From Quercus robur (Eukaryota > Streptophyta > Magnoliopsida > Fagales > Fagaceae): DNA of 64,000 nt. The stretch is from the NCBI RefSeq assembly GCF_932294415.1, contig NC_065542.1, forward strand, positions 265,501 to 329,500, read 5' to 3'. Below the pieces are notes generated by a model. That model had not been told where the DNA came from. It saw only the letters and a program-made list of their open reading frames with translations, and ran no database searches. The position numbers were made by a program, and so were the translations under genes. Positions 36,135-46,992 of this stretch are shown piece by piece; position 1 is the first letter of the stretch, and every line of letters starts with the position of its first letter.

Positions 36135-39100
36135 ATGGAGGCAGCACCTTCATCTTCATCAACATCAACATCAACATCAACAGGAGGGTCGGTCACATTC
36201 TATGACTTTCTTGATCGAATGCGAAACCCAGCTTCCCTCGATCTTGTCCGATCCATCAAAAGGTATTTAATTTTGTATTTTATATTTTTGATTCCCTTCT
36301 TTCACTTTTAGATTCTTTGCTTTTATTCTTATATATATTGTTGCTTCCCCCCACCAGCTTCATTGTATCGTTTTCATTCTACACGCCCAACCCTGACAAT
36401 GATGGGAAAAAGGTGCAAGACTTTTACTTGTCAATGGAAGCAGCCATTAGGGAACACCCATTGTGGGCAGCTGCTACTTTTGAAGAACTTGACTCTGCAA
36501 TGGAGGTACCCACTACTGTGCAACTGCAATAGAGCGCTAATTACTCTTTTTTTAAAGCTTTTATTAAACACATTGTATGTGTGTTTTAGTTTTAGTTTTA
36601 GTTTTAGTTTTACACAAGGATGATAATAATTTGCCCTTTCATCATAGAAATTTGAATCTCTAGGGCCTAGGGGGATATATCTCTTTCCACTTGACAATAA
36701 ATACACTCTAATATGCTTGTTCTCTTGTGGGAAAACGAATTGTAAACGTAGACAAGTGCGTGCCTGATTTGTAAATTTTAGTTACATATTCAGCCATATG
36801 TTGTACAATGCATACTGCAGGGTTTAGAGAAGTATGTCATGACAAAGTTGTTTTCACGGACATTCGCTTCTGTTCCAGAGGATGCAAAGATTGATCGTGA
36901 AGTCTCAGAGAAAATATGTTTGTTGCAGAACTTCTTGAAGCCCGAGCATTTAGATATACCAGCAGTTCTTCATAATGAAGCTTCATGGCTGGTAGGCATG
37001 CTGGCTTTATTTATGTTTTGGGAAATTTGTCTAATTTTTAACTTACTCTTTGTTGTTTAAAACATGTGTGTTTAGCTAGTTTGCTGATACTAATACTACT
37101 CTTGCTATATATTTTCATGCATGGTATGTTAAGCTTGTTAGTTCCATGGGGATGCTAAGGTGAACTATTATTTATTGAGCATTTCATGATATTATATGAT
37201 GCACCAAGGGGGAAAAGCATATATTAACTAGCAATAACAGAAATTAAATTTTATTCTAGTGAGACTGCTCTAGTGAAGACAAGTAGCATTTAGAAAAGGA
37301 TAGCTTAGAAATTTGAATCCTAATTCTCTATTAAGCTGCTCTGTTGTAACATATAATTTAAAATTCTTAAAGTAGCACTACCAAATAAAACCATGAAACA
37401 TGTATTATATCAGCTCCCTTTAACAGATAAGTAATATAGTCAATAAATGAGTACACAATGGCATGCAGCCTAATATTTTGATTAGGTAGGACCCCTCTTA
37501 TTTTTCACAAATTAACCTTAATTTTTTGCTGCTATTGCACTGCATCATGATTGTAAGCCAAGTTCATTGTTTCCAGACAGAATCCCAGTTCTACTTGCTT
37601 CTGTATAAATAAATAAATAAATACATAAACTTTAAAAATTGTTTCACTCTTATGTAATCGGTTAGTTGCTTTGCATTAAAATAATCAATAGTAAAGGCAA
37701 ATTCAAACCTTGTTATAGTGTCTGCAGGAAAATAGGGTTTATGCTATTGCATAAATGTGTTACATAGATGTATTTTATCTTTTGTATTATGTGTGGCATT
37801 TTATAAAGTCTTGACAGACAATAGGTTTTTAATTTAATAGCTCACTATTTGTAGTTTATGATAGAATTGTAAAGAATTGTCTAAAATAAATTTCACTGGT
37901 CAGACTTCCTTGAGGTGAAAATCATATTATCAAATGATCTTCGGTCCTTCAATTTCTGGGAGTGTATTATATCTCTCTCTCACCCCCCCCCCCCCCCCCC
38001 CCCCCACCCCCAACCCCCATCCCCCTTTTCCTTGTTGAGTTTTTTTGGTGTGAAGAAGTTATAATCATCCCAGAAGTTTGTCTTCCAACAGGTTTTTTTA
38101 AGTGCCTGAGGTGTATTATTTTTTCTTTTATAAGTAGTAGAAGTCTTCATTCTTTTTCTATTAACAGTAAGTTATAATTATCTTACCTCTTCCTCCAAAG
38201 GACAACCCATAATTGTTCCACTTTTTTTTCCCTACTCAGCTTGCAGAGAAAGAATTGCAGAAAATCAACACTTTCAAAGCCCCTCGTGAGAAGCTTTTGT
38301 GCATTATGAATTGTTGTAGGGTCATCAACAATTTGTTGCTCAATGCATCCATGTCAGAAAATCATGCCCTAGCAGGGCTAGATGACTTTCTTCCTGTTCT
38401 TATATATGTTACGATCAAGGCAAGCTCTCCTTGGTAATAAGCCATTTCTGCTAATCATTGTTCTGTTTCTTAATTATTCACATTGTTTGATAATATATCT
38501 GTTAAGTTTAATCTTTAAAATGAGAGATATTTTAGCCCCACTGAACCATACTTACCAAAAACCTGTTTTTTATTCTTTATTTTGAAATGAATAAGTAATT
38601 GAACTTGTAAAAAAGAAATGAATATAGGAACTTAAAGTTGCTATCATTATTGATCAATGTCCATGTTGATTACTTCTGTGTAGTTATCAACATTGTTACC
38701 ATTAACTATGGTGATAATTGTGGTTGATCTCCTTTATCCTTGTGCAGCAAAAATAAAAAAGAAACAAATGAACTAGTACACTATCGTGAATGAAGATATT
38801 ATCTAATGGAGCAAACATGTTCTTTTTTCATGGGATGCAATTCTTTTATTTAAATGCTGAATATTTTGGATGGAAACCACAAGTAAATTAGCATAGTTGC
38901 TAATTTACTTGTGGTGGTATGGTAATTTTTGAGTTAGGACTTAGGAACACGTTAATTATATTTTGGTTTGTATTTGGTGTTTCTTGCTCTTGCTCAGGAT
39001 CTAGCCTTCAATTTGAATGATTGGTATTGTAGATGAAACATTGGAAGTCCTTCAACATCAACTGTTGTTACTAAGTTTGTCCTACATGTATGAAACCACC

Positions 39101-40238
39101 TGACAAATTGTAGGAAAACAATTTCTGATTGATGTCATCAGTTAAGTTGTAAAATTTCATGTATTTTATTGTTGATGTCAGCTTTTGTTGGTATATGTAT
39201 GATGAAAATCGTCCATGTCCTTTTTGCAGTAAGAATGTTAATTTTTGTTTATTTGTGGCAAGAACTAAGGTATGTTCTTACAATAGTATTACTAAGCTTT
39301 TGAACTTGTTATTATCAGGCCAATCCTCCACAATTGCATTCTAACCTCAAATTCATCCAATTGTATCGGAGGCAGGCCAAACTTGTCTCAGAAGCAGCTT
39401 ATTATTTCACAAATCTTGTCTCAGCCAAGACATTTATTGTTGATTTAAATGGTAAATCTCTTTCCATGGATGAAATCAAGTTTGAGGAGAGCATGCAAGC
39501 AGCAAGATTGACACAGACCAATAGAGCGACACAAATAGAAGCCTCACCCACATTGCAAGGTCAAACAGATCCTACTTTAACAAGAATGCATGATAAAGAA
39601 AAAGATACTAGTGGTAACCCTCGAACTGCTAAAAAACCTTACTTATTTTTCCAAGGAAGATTAAAAAATATTTATCTGAGTATTTATTATTTGTTTCTAG
39701 AGGAGATATACTATATTACATTGAGCTATTTGTTTTGTTGTCCTTTATCTGATGCAGAAGAAAGTATCTTGTGCATTTGGCATATATGCATCATCTCCAC
39801 ATGTGAGAGAGATGATGCACATGTCAGATGCATGAGATAAATATTACTACTGCAGTTGCTACTTTCCACCCCATATATCAATTTCTCATCTGGAGTTCAT
39901 AGAAACATTATAATGTTTCATTTTTCAGTGGAATGGAAAAAACAAAAGTATTGAATACATGGATATTTTTTACTAGTAGATCTGAAATGCCTTTGATTGC
40001 ATTAGGTGGATCAAGTTATCCTTACATGGATGCAGAGGCCGGTGAACTGACAGTCGGGGATGTGGAGAGATTGCTGAGTCTGTACAAGGATGTAGTTACA
40101 AAATATACAAGTCTATACAAAGTTGTTAGACACCTTTCCATGTCCAAAACAGAAATTCCTCATTCAGAAGGAACCAGTTTTTTGTTAACACAGCCAGAGG
40201 GAACAAATACAAAAATTGATCATCAAAGAGGGAACTAA
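36135..40238 (+). CDS. VPS9A: VPS9-domain Rab5 guanine-nucleotide exchange factor (VPS9A-like)
   Basis: VPS9a activates plant Rab5 GTPases on endosomes by exchanging GDP for GTP. Exons: 36135-36262, 36358-36505, 36821-36991, 38240-38419, 39319-39613, 40006-40238; phases agree and give about 384 residues. The N-terminal helical part (YDFLDRMRNPAS, SIKSFIVSFSF, LEKYVMTKLFSRTFAS) leads into the VPS9 core (PEHLDIPAVLHNEASWLLAE, INNLLLNAS, DDFLPVLIYVTIKANPPQLH, EAAYYFTNLVSA). The conserved Asp (DDF) and Tyr (LIY) used in catalysis are present. Intron 38420-39318 has a GC-AG border, AAG|GCAAGC, required by the conserved IKANPPQ. Arabidopsis VPS9a is longer (about 520 residues, from memory); this model is short in the linker and C terminus, so exons may be missing or the tail may be reduced. 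An L1 LINE follows directly. Confidence 0.88.
37983..38005 (+). repeat. Poly(C) tract in VPS9A intron 3
   Basis: Twenty-three consecutive C bases, followed by further C-rich sequence to about 38030, lie inside the intron 36992-38239. G-quadruplex formation is possible on the other strand. Confidence 0.85.
38420..39318 (+). other. GC-AG intron of VPS9A
   Basis: The 5' border is AAG|GCAAGC and the 3' border is TATCAG|GCCAAT. This is the only junction that keeps the conserved VTIK-ANPPQLH sequence. The nearby GT (CTTG|GTAATA) would shift the frame. Confidence 0.75.
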
Positions 40239-40749
40239 CAACGTGTAAGTGTTTCTCTAGTGCAGCTTTTTTGTTCTCTGCTGTTTGTATTAGATAATAA
40301 TAGAATGATATTGTCATTTGAAAGTCTATTCACAATGTTAAATAACTCATTGGAGCTTATCACCTACAATTGATGAATATGCAATCCCTGCAATGTATAA
40401 GAGGTGGCCCAATACGAATAATACACACCATTTAAAAATTAAAAATGCCACCGAAGCAATTTAAAGCTAACTCATCAATTACAGTTCACACTAAACCAAG
40501 TACAGGGCCACCTTCTCCATGGAACCAAACAGTCCCCCATCTCCCACTCTAGTCGAATCCAGCCACCACAGCTTGTTGGTCTCTACAGATCCACTCCATT
40601 TTTACAAAAACATTCAAACAAAGACTTGGTTGGCTTTGGGCTTAGAGGGCCGCTACTAGACATGGCTACTCCTCCAAAGCCGAAGTCCGTGGCTTACCAG
40701 GCTGGCACGTCTCTGGCAGTGCTGCCATGGTTGAACCAAGAGAATACAC

Positions 40750-42741
40750 ATGGAAAATGATATTAGCCTCTCTCGCGAGTTTGCAAAGAATGCAGCACAA
40801 TGGCTGATGTTTAACATTGAACACCTTGTCCTTGGGGAGAACTCCAAACAGTTTTTTACTTTTAGAGAAGGTGACACTGCGTTTACTCTTCAATGGAGCT
40901 CTAACTCCTCTGGTCAGTTCTTGCTGTTGACTGAGCTCAAAGCTGGTGGGCCTAGAAGGTCGCTTATTATTCCGGAAGGCGAAGAGAGAAATGGTTGGAG
41001 GGCTTTTGGTCTGGAACTAAGAAAATTGTTGAACCCTTCTCATTTTGCGGAGGGTGGTAAAGGTCTTCCTAAGTTCATTCCTCAGGTGCGGAGGCATAAC
41101 TTGGAGGCTCAATATTCTAGAACTTTTGCTGAAGTTGTGCAAGGTGTTCACGGAAGAACAGAGCATAGAAAGAATCTAAAGCAACTAGGATTCACAGGCA
41201 AGGGGAAGGTTACTCAGCTAGGAGAGGAGAAAACGGAGTTGAATCTGAGAATTGCAGGGACAAAAGCAAGGGATTTTCCGGTGGGTAAGTCTGATAAGAA
41301 GGAGGTGGTGGGAGGGGTGAGGAGGGAGCAAAGTATTAATGAGGTAGTAGAGGTAGGTGAGCAAAATCTGGCAGATAGGATACGTTTCCCAAGTCCTAGT
41401 CTGTGTTTGAATTCAAAAGATTATGAAAAGGGGAGGAGGAGAGAAGTAAGGAGATCTTGCTGGACAGGGAGAAGTCTTGTCGTGGAGGTTGATGGGACAG
41501 GGAGGAGGCGGGTTTTCTGGGTTAGAAAGAAAAGAGGAGATATGAAGATCAGAAGGGATGTACGGGCAGGAGATTGGAAATGCAGTGAAGAAGCTTCTAA
41601 GACCCTTAAATGGGTTCCACGGGGAACCAACCAGGTTGCAATTAACCCAGCTTTGGGCCTAGGTTCAAGCCCAGTGTTGACCGAAGCTGGTGTGGGCCAT
41701 TTTCAGTCAGTTTTCTCAGGCCCAAGTCTTTTTGAAGTGGGCGAGAGTTCTCTGACTGGAGAAGGAGTTTCGGCCCAGCCCCCGTGGACACTGGCGCACC
41801 CCAAGATCTTCTCCCAGTCTTTCGATCTCGAGCCAGTAGAGTCGGTCCAGTGCGCAGCAGTCTCGTTGGTGGCCGACGGCCCATTCTCCACCGGTACAAG
41901 CTCCGACGAGCCTTGGTTACCCGGTACCAGCTCTGACGAGCCTGGGTTACCCGGTACTAGCTCCGACGAGCCTTGGTTACCCGGTTCCAGCTCCGACGAG
42001 CCTCCGGTTATGGCCGATGGCTCCTCCGCTGCCGGAAATAGCGCCGTCGTGCCCTCGTTACCACCGGGCAAGGTCGCCGGAACCTTCTTTGTCGGAAATA
42101 GCTCTGATGATCCCTTGGGGACACCGGGTAAGTCTATCAAGGGGTTTTCCCGGCCACCGGTTGAATGCTTTTTAGCTGATTTCTTCTGGAGCCTATACCG
42201 GGCTGGGCTTGTGGTATTGGGTAACAATGAAGGGGATAAAGGAGGCTGGGAGAGTTATGCCATTGTTAGGACGGAAGCTGTCCTTGATATTGAGAAACCC
42301 AGTCTGGCAGTGACACCCCCAAAGACAGTGTGTGCTGTCCCTGGGGTGAGTGCTTTGGCGGTGGAAGGATTGATTAGTCCAGACTTGGGTCTGGGTGGAG
42401 AGGAAAGTTTTTCTATACCTCTGTTGTCTAACACTCCCTTTGGATTATCTTCGTCAGCTGAATTGAATTGTGGTAATGAGATTGTGGAGTGTGAGAATAT
42501 GTTGGATATTTCTAGATGGGTTAAGAACAGGCTTCCTAGTTTTAGTAAATTGGTGGGGCTGCCTTTGAGCCGACATGAGGATTTATGCATTGCTTTGTTA
42601 CAAAAGATTGAGAGGGAGACGGAGGCTGCCAAAGTGTTGACCAAGAAAGTAACAGCTTCTAGAAAAGTTGTCATCTATAAGGATAAGGGGAAGAGAGAGC
42701 TGAGGAATTTGCAATCTTCGGTTAATTATGATGGCAGGTAG
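40750..42741 (+). CDS. L1 ORF1 protein (RNA-binding/chaperone type)
   Basis: A 663-codon frame. The N-terminal part ([20 protein letters not shown], then [20 protein letters not shown]) resembles the first ORF of a group of plant L1 elements that lack the usual DUF4283 block; this is recognition by eye. The basic central region could bind RNA. Around 41887-42010 a 10-residue unit ([10 protein letters not shown]) is repeated about four times. A Ser/Pro-rich stretch follows. A small overlapping frame (40662-40760) precedes it. The stop lies 48 bp before the ORF2 ATG. Host function is not implied. Confidence 0.75.
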   Translation: MENDISLSREFAKNAAQWLMFNIEHLVLGENSKQFFTFREGDTAFTLQWSSNSSGQFLLLTELKAGGPRRSLIIPEGEERNGWRAFGLELRKLLNPSHFAEGGKGLPKFIPQVRRHNLEAQYSRTFAEVVQGVHGRTEHRKNLKQLGFTGKGKVTQLGEEKTELNLRIAGTKARDFPVGKSDKKEVVGGVRREQSINEVVEVGEQNLADRIRFPSPSLCLNSKDYEKGRRREVRRSCWTGRSLVVEVDGTGRRRVFWVRKKRGDMKIRRDVRAGDWKCSEEASKTLKWVPRGTNQVAINPALGLGSSPVLTEAGVGHFQSVFSGPSLFEVGESSLTGEGVSAQPPWTLAHPKIFSQSFDLEPVESVQCAAVSLVADGPFSTGTSSDEPWLPGTSSDEPGLPGTSSDEPWLPGSSSDEPPVMADGSSAAGNSAVVPSLPPGKVAGTFFVGNSSDDPLGTPGKSIKGFSRPPVECFLADFFWSLYRAGLVVLGNNEGDKGGWESYAIVRTEAVLDIEKPSLAVTPPKTVCAVPGVSALAVEGLISPDLGLGGEESFSIPLLSNTPFGLSSSAELNCGNEIVECENMLDISRWVKNRLPSFSKLVGLPLSRHEDLCIALLQKIERETEAAKVLTKKVTASRKVVIYKDKGKRELRNLQSSVNYDGR

Positions 42742-42788
42742 TGTGCTGGCTGCTGAGCTATTTTATTAGTTGGGGAATTCAAGTCTTT

Positions 42789-45700
42789 ATGAATTTAAAA
42801 ATTCTTTCTTGGAATGTTAGGGGTTTGAATGACTTTCGAAAACGTTCGATAGTGAAAAATTTATTGCGTGAGTGGAAGTGTGATGTAATCTGCCTTCAAG
42901 AAACCAAGCTTTCTGGTATGGACAGACAGATGGTTGGCAGCCTGTGGAGTTGTCCTTTTGTGGATTGGGTGGCTTTAGATGCAGTCCAGACGGCTGGTGG
43001 GGTGTTGTTGATGTGGGATAGTAGGGTTTTAGAGAGGTTGGAGTTTTTGGTGGGTTCTTTTTCTGTGTCTGTTCGGTGGCAAGGGTTGGGAGACGGCCTC
43101 ATTTGGGCGTGTTCTGGGGTCTATGGCCAAGTAGATAACAATGCGAGGGGACTAATGTGGGACGAGTTGGTAGGTGTTCATCATTTCTGGAACGTCCCTT
43201 GGTGTTGCATCGGGGATTTTAATATTGTTCGTTTCCCTAGTGAACGGTTGGGAAATTCTCGTCTTACTCCGGCTATGGAATTGTTTTCAGAGTTCATTGA
43301 GGATCTTAATTTGTTAGACTTGCCTTTGGAGGGAGGGAGCTATACTTGGTCTAGCGGATCGAATCAGCCCTCGATGTCTAGATTAGACAGAGTTTTGGTG
43401 TCTCCCGATTGGGAGGAACTTCATCCGGACGTGACTCAACGGATTTTACCTCGCCCTATTTCAGACCATTTCCCAATTCTAGTGGAGATAGGGGGAATGG
43501 CGAGGGGGAAAAGCCCTTTTAGATTTGAGAACATGTGGCTAAAGTCGGAAGGGTTTACTGATAGAGTGCATTCTTGGTGGAATCGGCATTCTTTCTCTGG
43601 TACTCCTAGTTTTGTGTTTGCCAAAAAGCTGAAGGCTTTGAAAGAAGACATCGTTCAGTGGAATCGGTTGGAGTTTGGTCATGTCGGACGCAAAAAGACT
43701 CAACTATTAGAGGCTTTGAAGTTATTAGATGCCAAGGAAGGGGAGTTTGGCCTCTCTGATGCTGAGACATGTGAGAGAGTTGCGGTGAGATCTGAAGTTG
43801 AGAAACTTCTCTCCTTGGAGGAAATTTCATGGAGACAGAAATCAAGGATGCTATGGATTAAGGAAGGAGATAATAATACTAAATTCTTCCATAAGGTGGC
43901 TAATTCCCGTAGAAGGTTTAATCATCTGAGTTTTTTGGAGGTGGATGGGGTGATTTATGAGGAGGAATCCGAGGTGGCTGCCCAAGTAGTAAACTTTTAT
44001 AAAAATTTGTATCAAGAGACAGAGGAGTGGAGGCCTTTTGTGGAAGGTTTGGAGTTTGATCAGATAGATGGGCTGGAGAGGGGTTGGCTTGAAAGGAGAT
44101 TTGAGAAGGAGGAGATTCTTCTAGCTGTTAATGAGTTGGCTGGAGATAAAGCTCCAGGTCCAGATGGCTTTTCTATGGCTTTTTTCCATCATTGTTGGAG
44201 AGTGGTGGAAAGTGATGTTCTAGCAGTTTTTGAGGAGTTCTATCTTCATAGTAAGTTTGAGAAATCTTTGAACGCTACCTTTTTAGCCCTTATTCCTAAG
44301 AAGAATGATGCTTCTAATATTCGAGATTTCAGGCCTATTAGCTTGGTGGGGAGCTTGTACAAGATCTTGTCTAAGGTTTTGGCTAATCGTTTGAAACGGG
44401 TTTTAGATCAATTGATTTCTGAGTCTCAGAATAGTTTTGTGGGAGGTAGACAGATTCTTGACTCAGTTCTTATTGCCAATGAGTGTGTTGACAGTCGAGT
44501 AAAGAGTAAGATCCCGGGGGTGATTTGTAAGCTAGACATTGAGAAAGCTTACGATCATGTGAATTGGGAGGCCCTTCTAGATCTTTTGAAGAGAATGGGC
44601 TTTGGGGAGAAGTGGTGTAGATGGATTCGCACTTGTATTTCTACTGTCCAGTTTTCTATTTTGATTAATGGGACTCCAGCTGATTTTTTTGGGAGTTCGA
44701 GGGGATTGAGACAAGGAGACCCACTTTCTCCAATGTTGTTTTTGGTCATGATGGAGGTCTTAAGTAGGATGTTGAAAAAAGTTGAAGGTGCTGGCTTGAT
44801 CAGGGGTTTTAAGGCGGATGGGAGACGGGGTGAAGGGGAATGTGTCTCGCATCTTCTATTTGCGGATGATACTATCCTGTTCTGTGATGCGGAAATAGAG
44901 CAGATCCTTCATGTGCGGATGCTTCTCCTTTGTTTTCAGGCTGTGACAGGTTTGAAGGTTAATGCTTTGAAGAGTGAGATGGTTCCAATAGGGGAGGTCA
45001 ATAATGTTCATACCTTGGCAGAGATTCTTGGTTGTCGGATTGGGTCTTTGCCTATGACCTACCTTGGTATGCCGTTGGGGGCTTCCTATAAGTCCCCTTC
45101 TATTTGGAATCCTATCTTGGAGAAAATTAATAGGAAGTTGGCCGGGTGGAAGAAGTTGTATTTGTCAAAAGGAGGTAGACTGACGCTTCTTAAGAGTACG
45201 CTCTCTAGTCTTCCTACTTACTATTTATCTCTTTTTACTATCCCCTCGCATGTGGCTAATAAGATTGAGAAGATCCAGAGGGACTTCATGTGGGGGGATT
45301 CGAAGGTTCATTTGGTGGGGTGGGATAAGGTGTGTGTTCCTAAGGCTAATGGAGGTTTGGGGATAAGGAAGTTAACTACTTTTAATAGAGCCTTATTAGG
45401 TAAATGGTTATGGCGGTTTGGGGTTGAGGAGACTCGTCTTTGGAGGAGGGTCGTAGCTTTGAAGTTTGGGGAAGAGTGGGGGGGATGGTCTTCTAAGCTA
45501 GGTAGAGGTGTTCATGGATGTGGTTTATGGAGAAGTATCCGAAAAGGTTGGGAGGTTTTTAGCAAATATATCCGGTTTGAGGTAGGGGAGGGGAATAGAG
45601 TGAAGTTTTGGACAGATCAGTGGTGTGGGGACTTACCACTCCATCTATCCTTCCCGGTAGTGTATGGGATTGCCACTAATAGAGAGGGTTCTGTGGCCTC

Positions 45701-46430
45701 GTCTCTCGAACGGTTGGGGACCGAGGCTCGAAGAAGCTGGAAGGTTCTTTTACTTAGGAATCCTAATGATTGGGAGATGGGTGATGTGGATGATTTCCTT
45801 CACACCTTGGCTTCTAGTTTACCTCATTCTGAGCAAGGTGACCGTATGATATGGAAATTGACGAAGAAAGGAGATTTTAACATACGCTCGTTCTACGAAA
45901 GGCTTCGAAGCCCCTTGCCTATTATCTTTCCTTGGAAAGGTATTTGGAAGGTTAAGGCTCCTACGCGCGTCTCTTTCTTTGTTTGGACTGCAGCTTGGGA
46001 GAAGATTCTTACAGGAGACATTCTGCGAAGTAGAGGCTTTGATTTTGTTGACTGGTGCGTTATGTGTCGTTGTAATGGGGAGACGGTGAATCATTTGCTT
46101 CTCCATTGTGAAAAAGCTTATCAGTTGTGGAGCTTTGTGTTTAGATCCTTTGGGATTTCTTGGGTCTTGCCTAGATCGGTTGCAGATATGCTTTTCAGTT
46201 GGTGGAATTGGTTTGGAAAGCACTCCTCTAGCATTTGGAATTTAGTTCCGATGTGCCTAATGTGGTGTATTTGGAGGGAGCGAAATTGGCGGACCTTTGA
46301 GGACATGGACAAATCCGATGACCAATTGCTTGCTTATTTTTGTGGTTCTCTCTTTGATTGGTCTAGGGCTTGGGGACTCACCTCTAGTGACTCTCTCCCT
46401 TTGTTCCTTAGTTCTCTTCTTTGTAATTAG
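42789..46430 (+). CDS. L1 ORF2: endonuclease and reverse transcriptase
   Basis: A 1213-residue polyprotein needed for target-primed reverse transcription. The apurinic-type endonuclease covers about residues 1-235 ([45 protein letters not shown]). The reverse transcriptase covers about 430-750 ([70 protein letters not shown]). The C-terminal zf-RVT zinc region is at about 1050-1130 ([29 protein letters not shown]). The catalytic FADD is intact. No RNase H domain was recognised. The start is ATG in [10 protein letters not shown]; the frame is open further upstream but without an ATG. Confidence 0.93.
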   Translation: MNLKILSWNVRGLNDFRKRSIVKNLLREWKCDVICLQETKLSGMDRQMVGSLWSCPFVDWVALDAVQTAGGVLLMWDSRVLERLEFLVGSFSVSVRWQGLGDGLIWACSGVYGQVDNNARGLMWDELVGVHHFWNVPWCCIGDFNIVRFPSERLGNSRLTPAMELFSEFIEDLNLLDLPLEGGSYTWSSGSNQPSMSRLDRVLVSPDWEELHPDVTQRILPRPISDHFPILVEIGGMARGKSPFRFENMWLKSEGFTDRVHSWWNRHSFSGTPSFVFAKKLKALKEDIVQWNRLEFGHVGRKKTQLLEALKLLDAKEGEFGLSDAETCERVAVRSEVEKLLSLEEISWRQKSRMLWIKEGDNNTKFFHKVANSRRRFNHLSFLEVDGVIYEEESEVAAQVVNFYKNLYQETEEWRPFVEGLEFDQIDGLERGWLERRFEKEEILLAVNELAGDKAPGPDGFSMAFFHHCWRVVESDVLAVFEEFYLHSKFEKSLNATFLALIPKKNDASNIRDFRPISLVGSLYKILSKVLANRLKRVLDQLISESQNSFVGGRQILDSVLIANECVDSRVKSKIPGVICKLDIEKAYDHVNWEALLDLLKRMGFGEKWCRWIRTCISTVQFSILINGTPADFFGSSRGLRQGDPLSPMLFLVMMEVLSRMLKKVEGAGLIRGFKADGRRGEGECVSHLLFADDTILFCDAEIEQILHVRMLLLCFQAVTGLKVNALKSEMVPIGEVNNVHTLAEILGCRIGSLPMTYLGMPLGASYKSPSIWNPILEKINRKLAGWKKLYLSKGGRLTLLKSTLSSLPTYYLSLFTIPSHVANKIEKIQRDFMWGDSKVHLVGWDKVCVPKANGGLGIRKLTTFNRALLGKWLWRFGVEETRLWRRVVALKFGEEWGGWSSKLGRGVHGCGLWRSIRKGWEVFSKYIRFEVGEGNRVKFWTDQWCGDLPLHLSFPVVYGIATNREGSVASSLERLGTEARRSWKVLLLRNPNDWEMGDVDDFLHTLASSLPHSEQGDRMIWKLTKKGDFNIRSFYERLRSPLPIIFPWKGIWKVKAPTRVSFFVWTAAWEKILTGDILRSRGFDFVDWCVMCRCNGETVNHLLLHCEKAYQLWSFVFRSFGISWVLPRSVADMLFSWWNWFGKHSSSIWNLVPMCLMWCIWRERNWRTFEDMDKSDDQLLAYFCGSLFDWSRAWGLTSSDSLPLFLSSLLCN

Positions 46431-46570
46431 CTCTTTGTTGTTTTCCGTTTGTTTTCTAGTCTTTTTCTTCTTCTTTTTGTTTCTTTCTCTGTACTCTTTG
46501 CCCTACCTTATGTTTTCATGGGGTAGTTTCTTGAATATACATCTTTCTTATTTATCAAAAAAAAAATAAA

Positions 46571-46992
46571 AATCTAGATTTTCTTTCTCCGTCTCTCAAA
46601 TTTGACTACTCTTCTCATTGAATTCAATATGGGCTTGCTGGATTTTGTTCAGAAGATTTTAAATTTAACATTGTTTTTATCTAGGTGTTGGTAATTGTTA
46701 TTTGCGTGTTCAAATTTGGTTATTGTTATTTGCATGTTCATTGGCCATCTGGTTAAGGCTACATATGCACTCGCAAGTTCACAACTGACAAGTGATAGAA
46801 CAGAATATTCTTTTCTTTGAGCTTTTTATATATATGAAACAAAACAGTCAAAAAGCCCATGAGCTCATACTCAAAAAAGGGTAGTGTCCTCAAGTAATCT
46901 GACAATCTCCCCATAAGGCATTATAGGCCTTATCACCAATCCTAAACCAAAAAGAAACTATACATTTACATGGAACCATACAGAAAATACAA
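46571..46992. other. Short intergenic region between the LINE and the PHD gene
   Basis: Probably holds displaced 3' UTR sequence of VPS9A (46571-46790) and the 3' UTR of the minus-strand PHD gene. A possible acceptor (ATCTAG, near 46683) could pair with the GTAAGT donor at 40245. Confidence 0.35.

Larger units (their letters stand above)
40450..46570 (+). mobile_element. Full-length L1-type LINE with both ORFs open
   Basis: The element contains a 5' leader (about 40450-40749), ORF1 (40750-42741), ORF2 (42789-46430), a 3' UTR ending TTCTTATTTATC and an A-run (about 46557-46570). A possible low-complexity target duplication is the AATAAAAAT-like sequence on each side (near 40440 and 46562), which is not decisive. 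The lack of interrupting stops in about 5.6 kb of coding sequence suggests a recent insertion. It sits immediately downstream of the VPS9A stop codon, perhaps in a 3' UTR intron (a GTAAGT donor lies at 40245). Confidence 0.85.

Noticed and set aside
41703-42227. 174-codon minus-strand frame
   Set aside because: Shadow of L1 ORF1; the plus-strand frame is far longer and matches the family.
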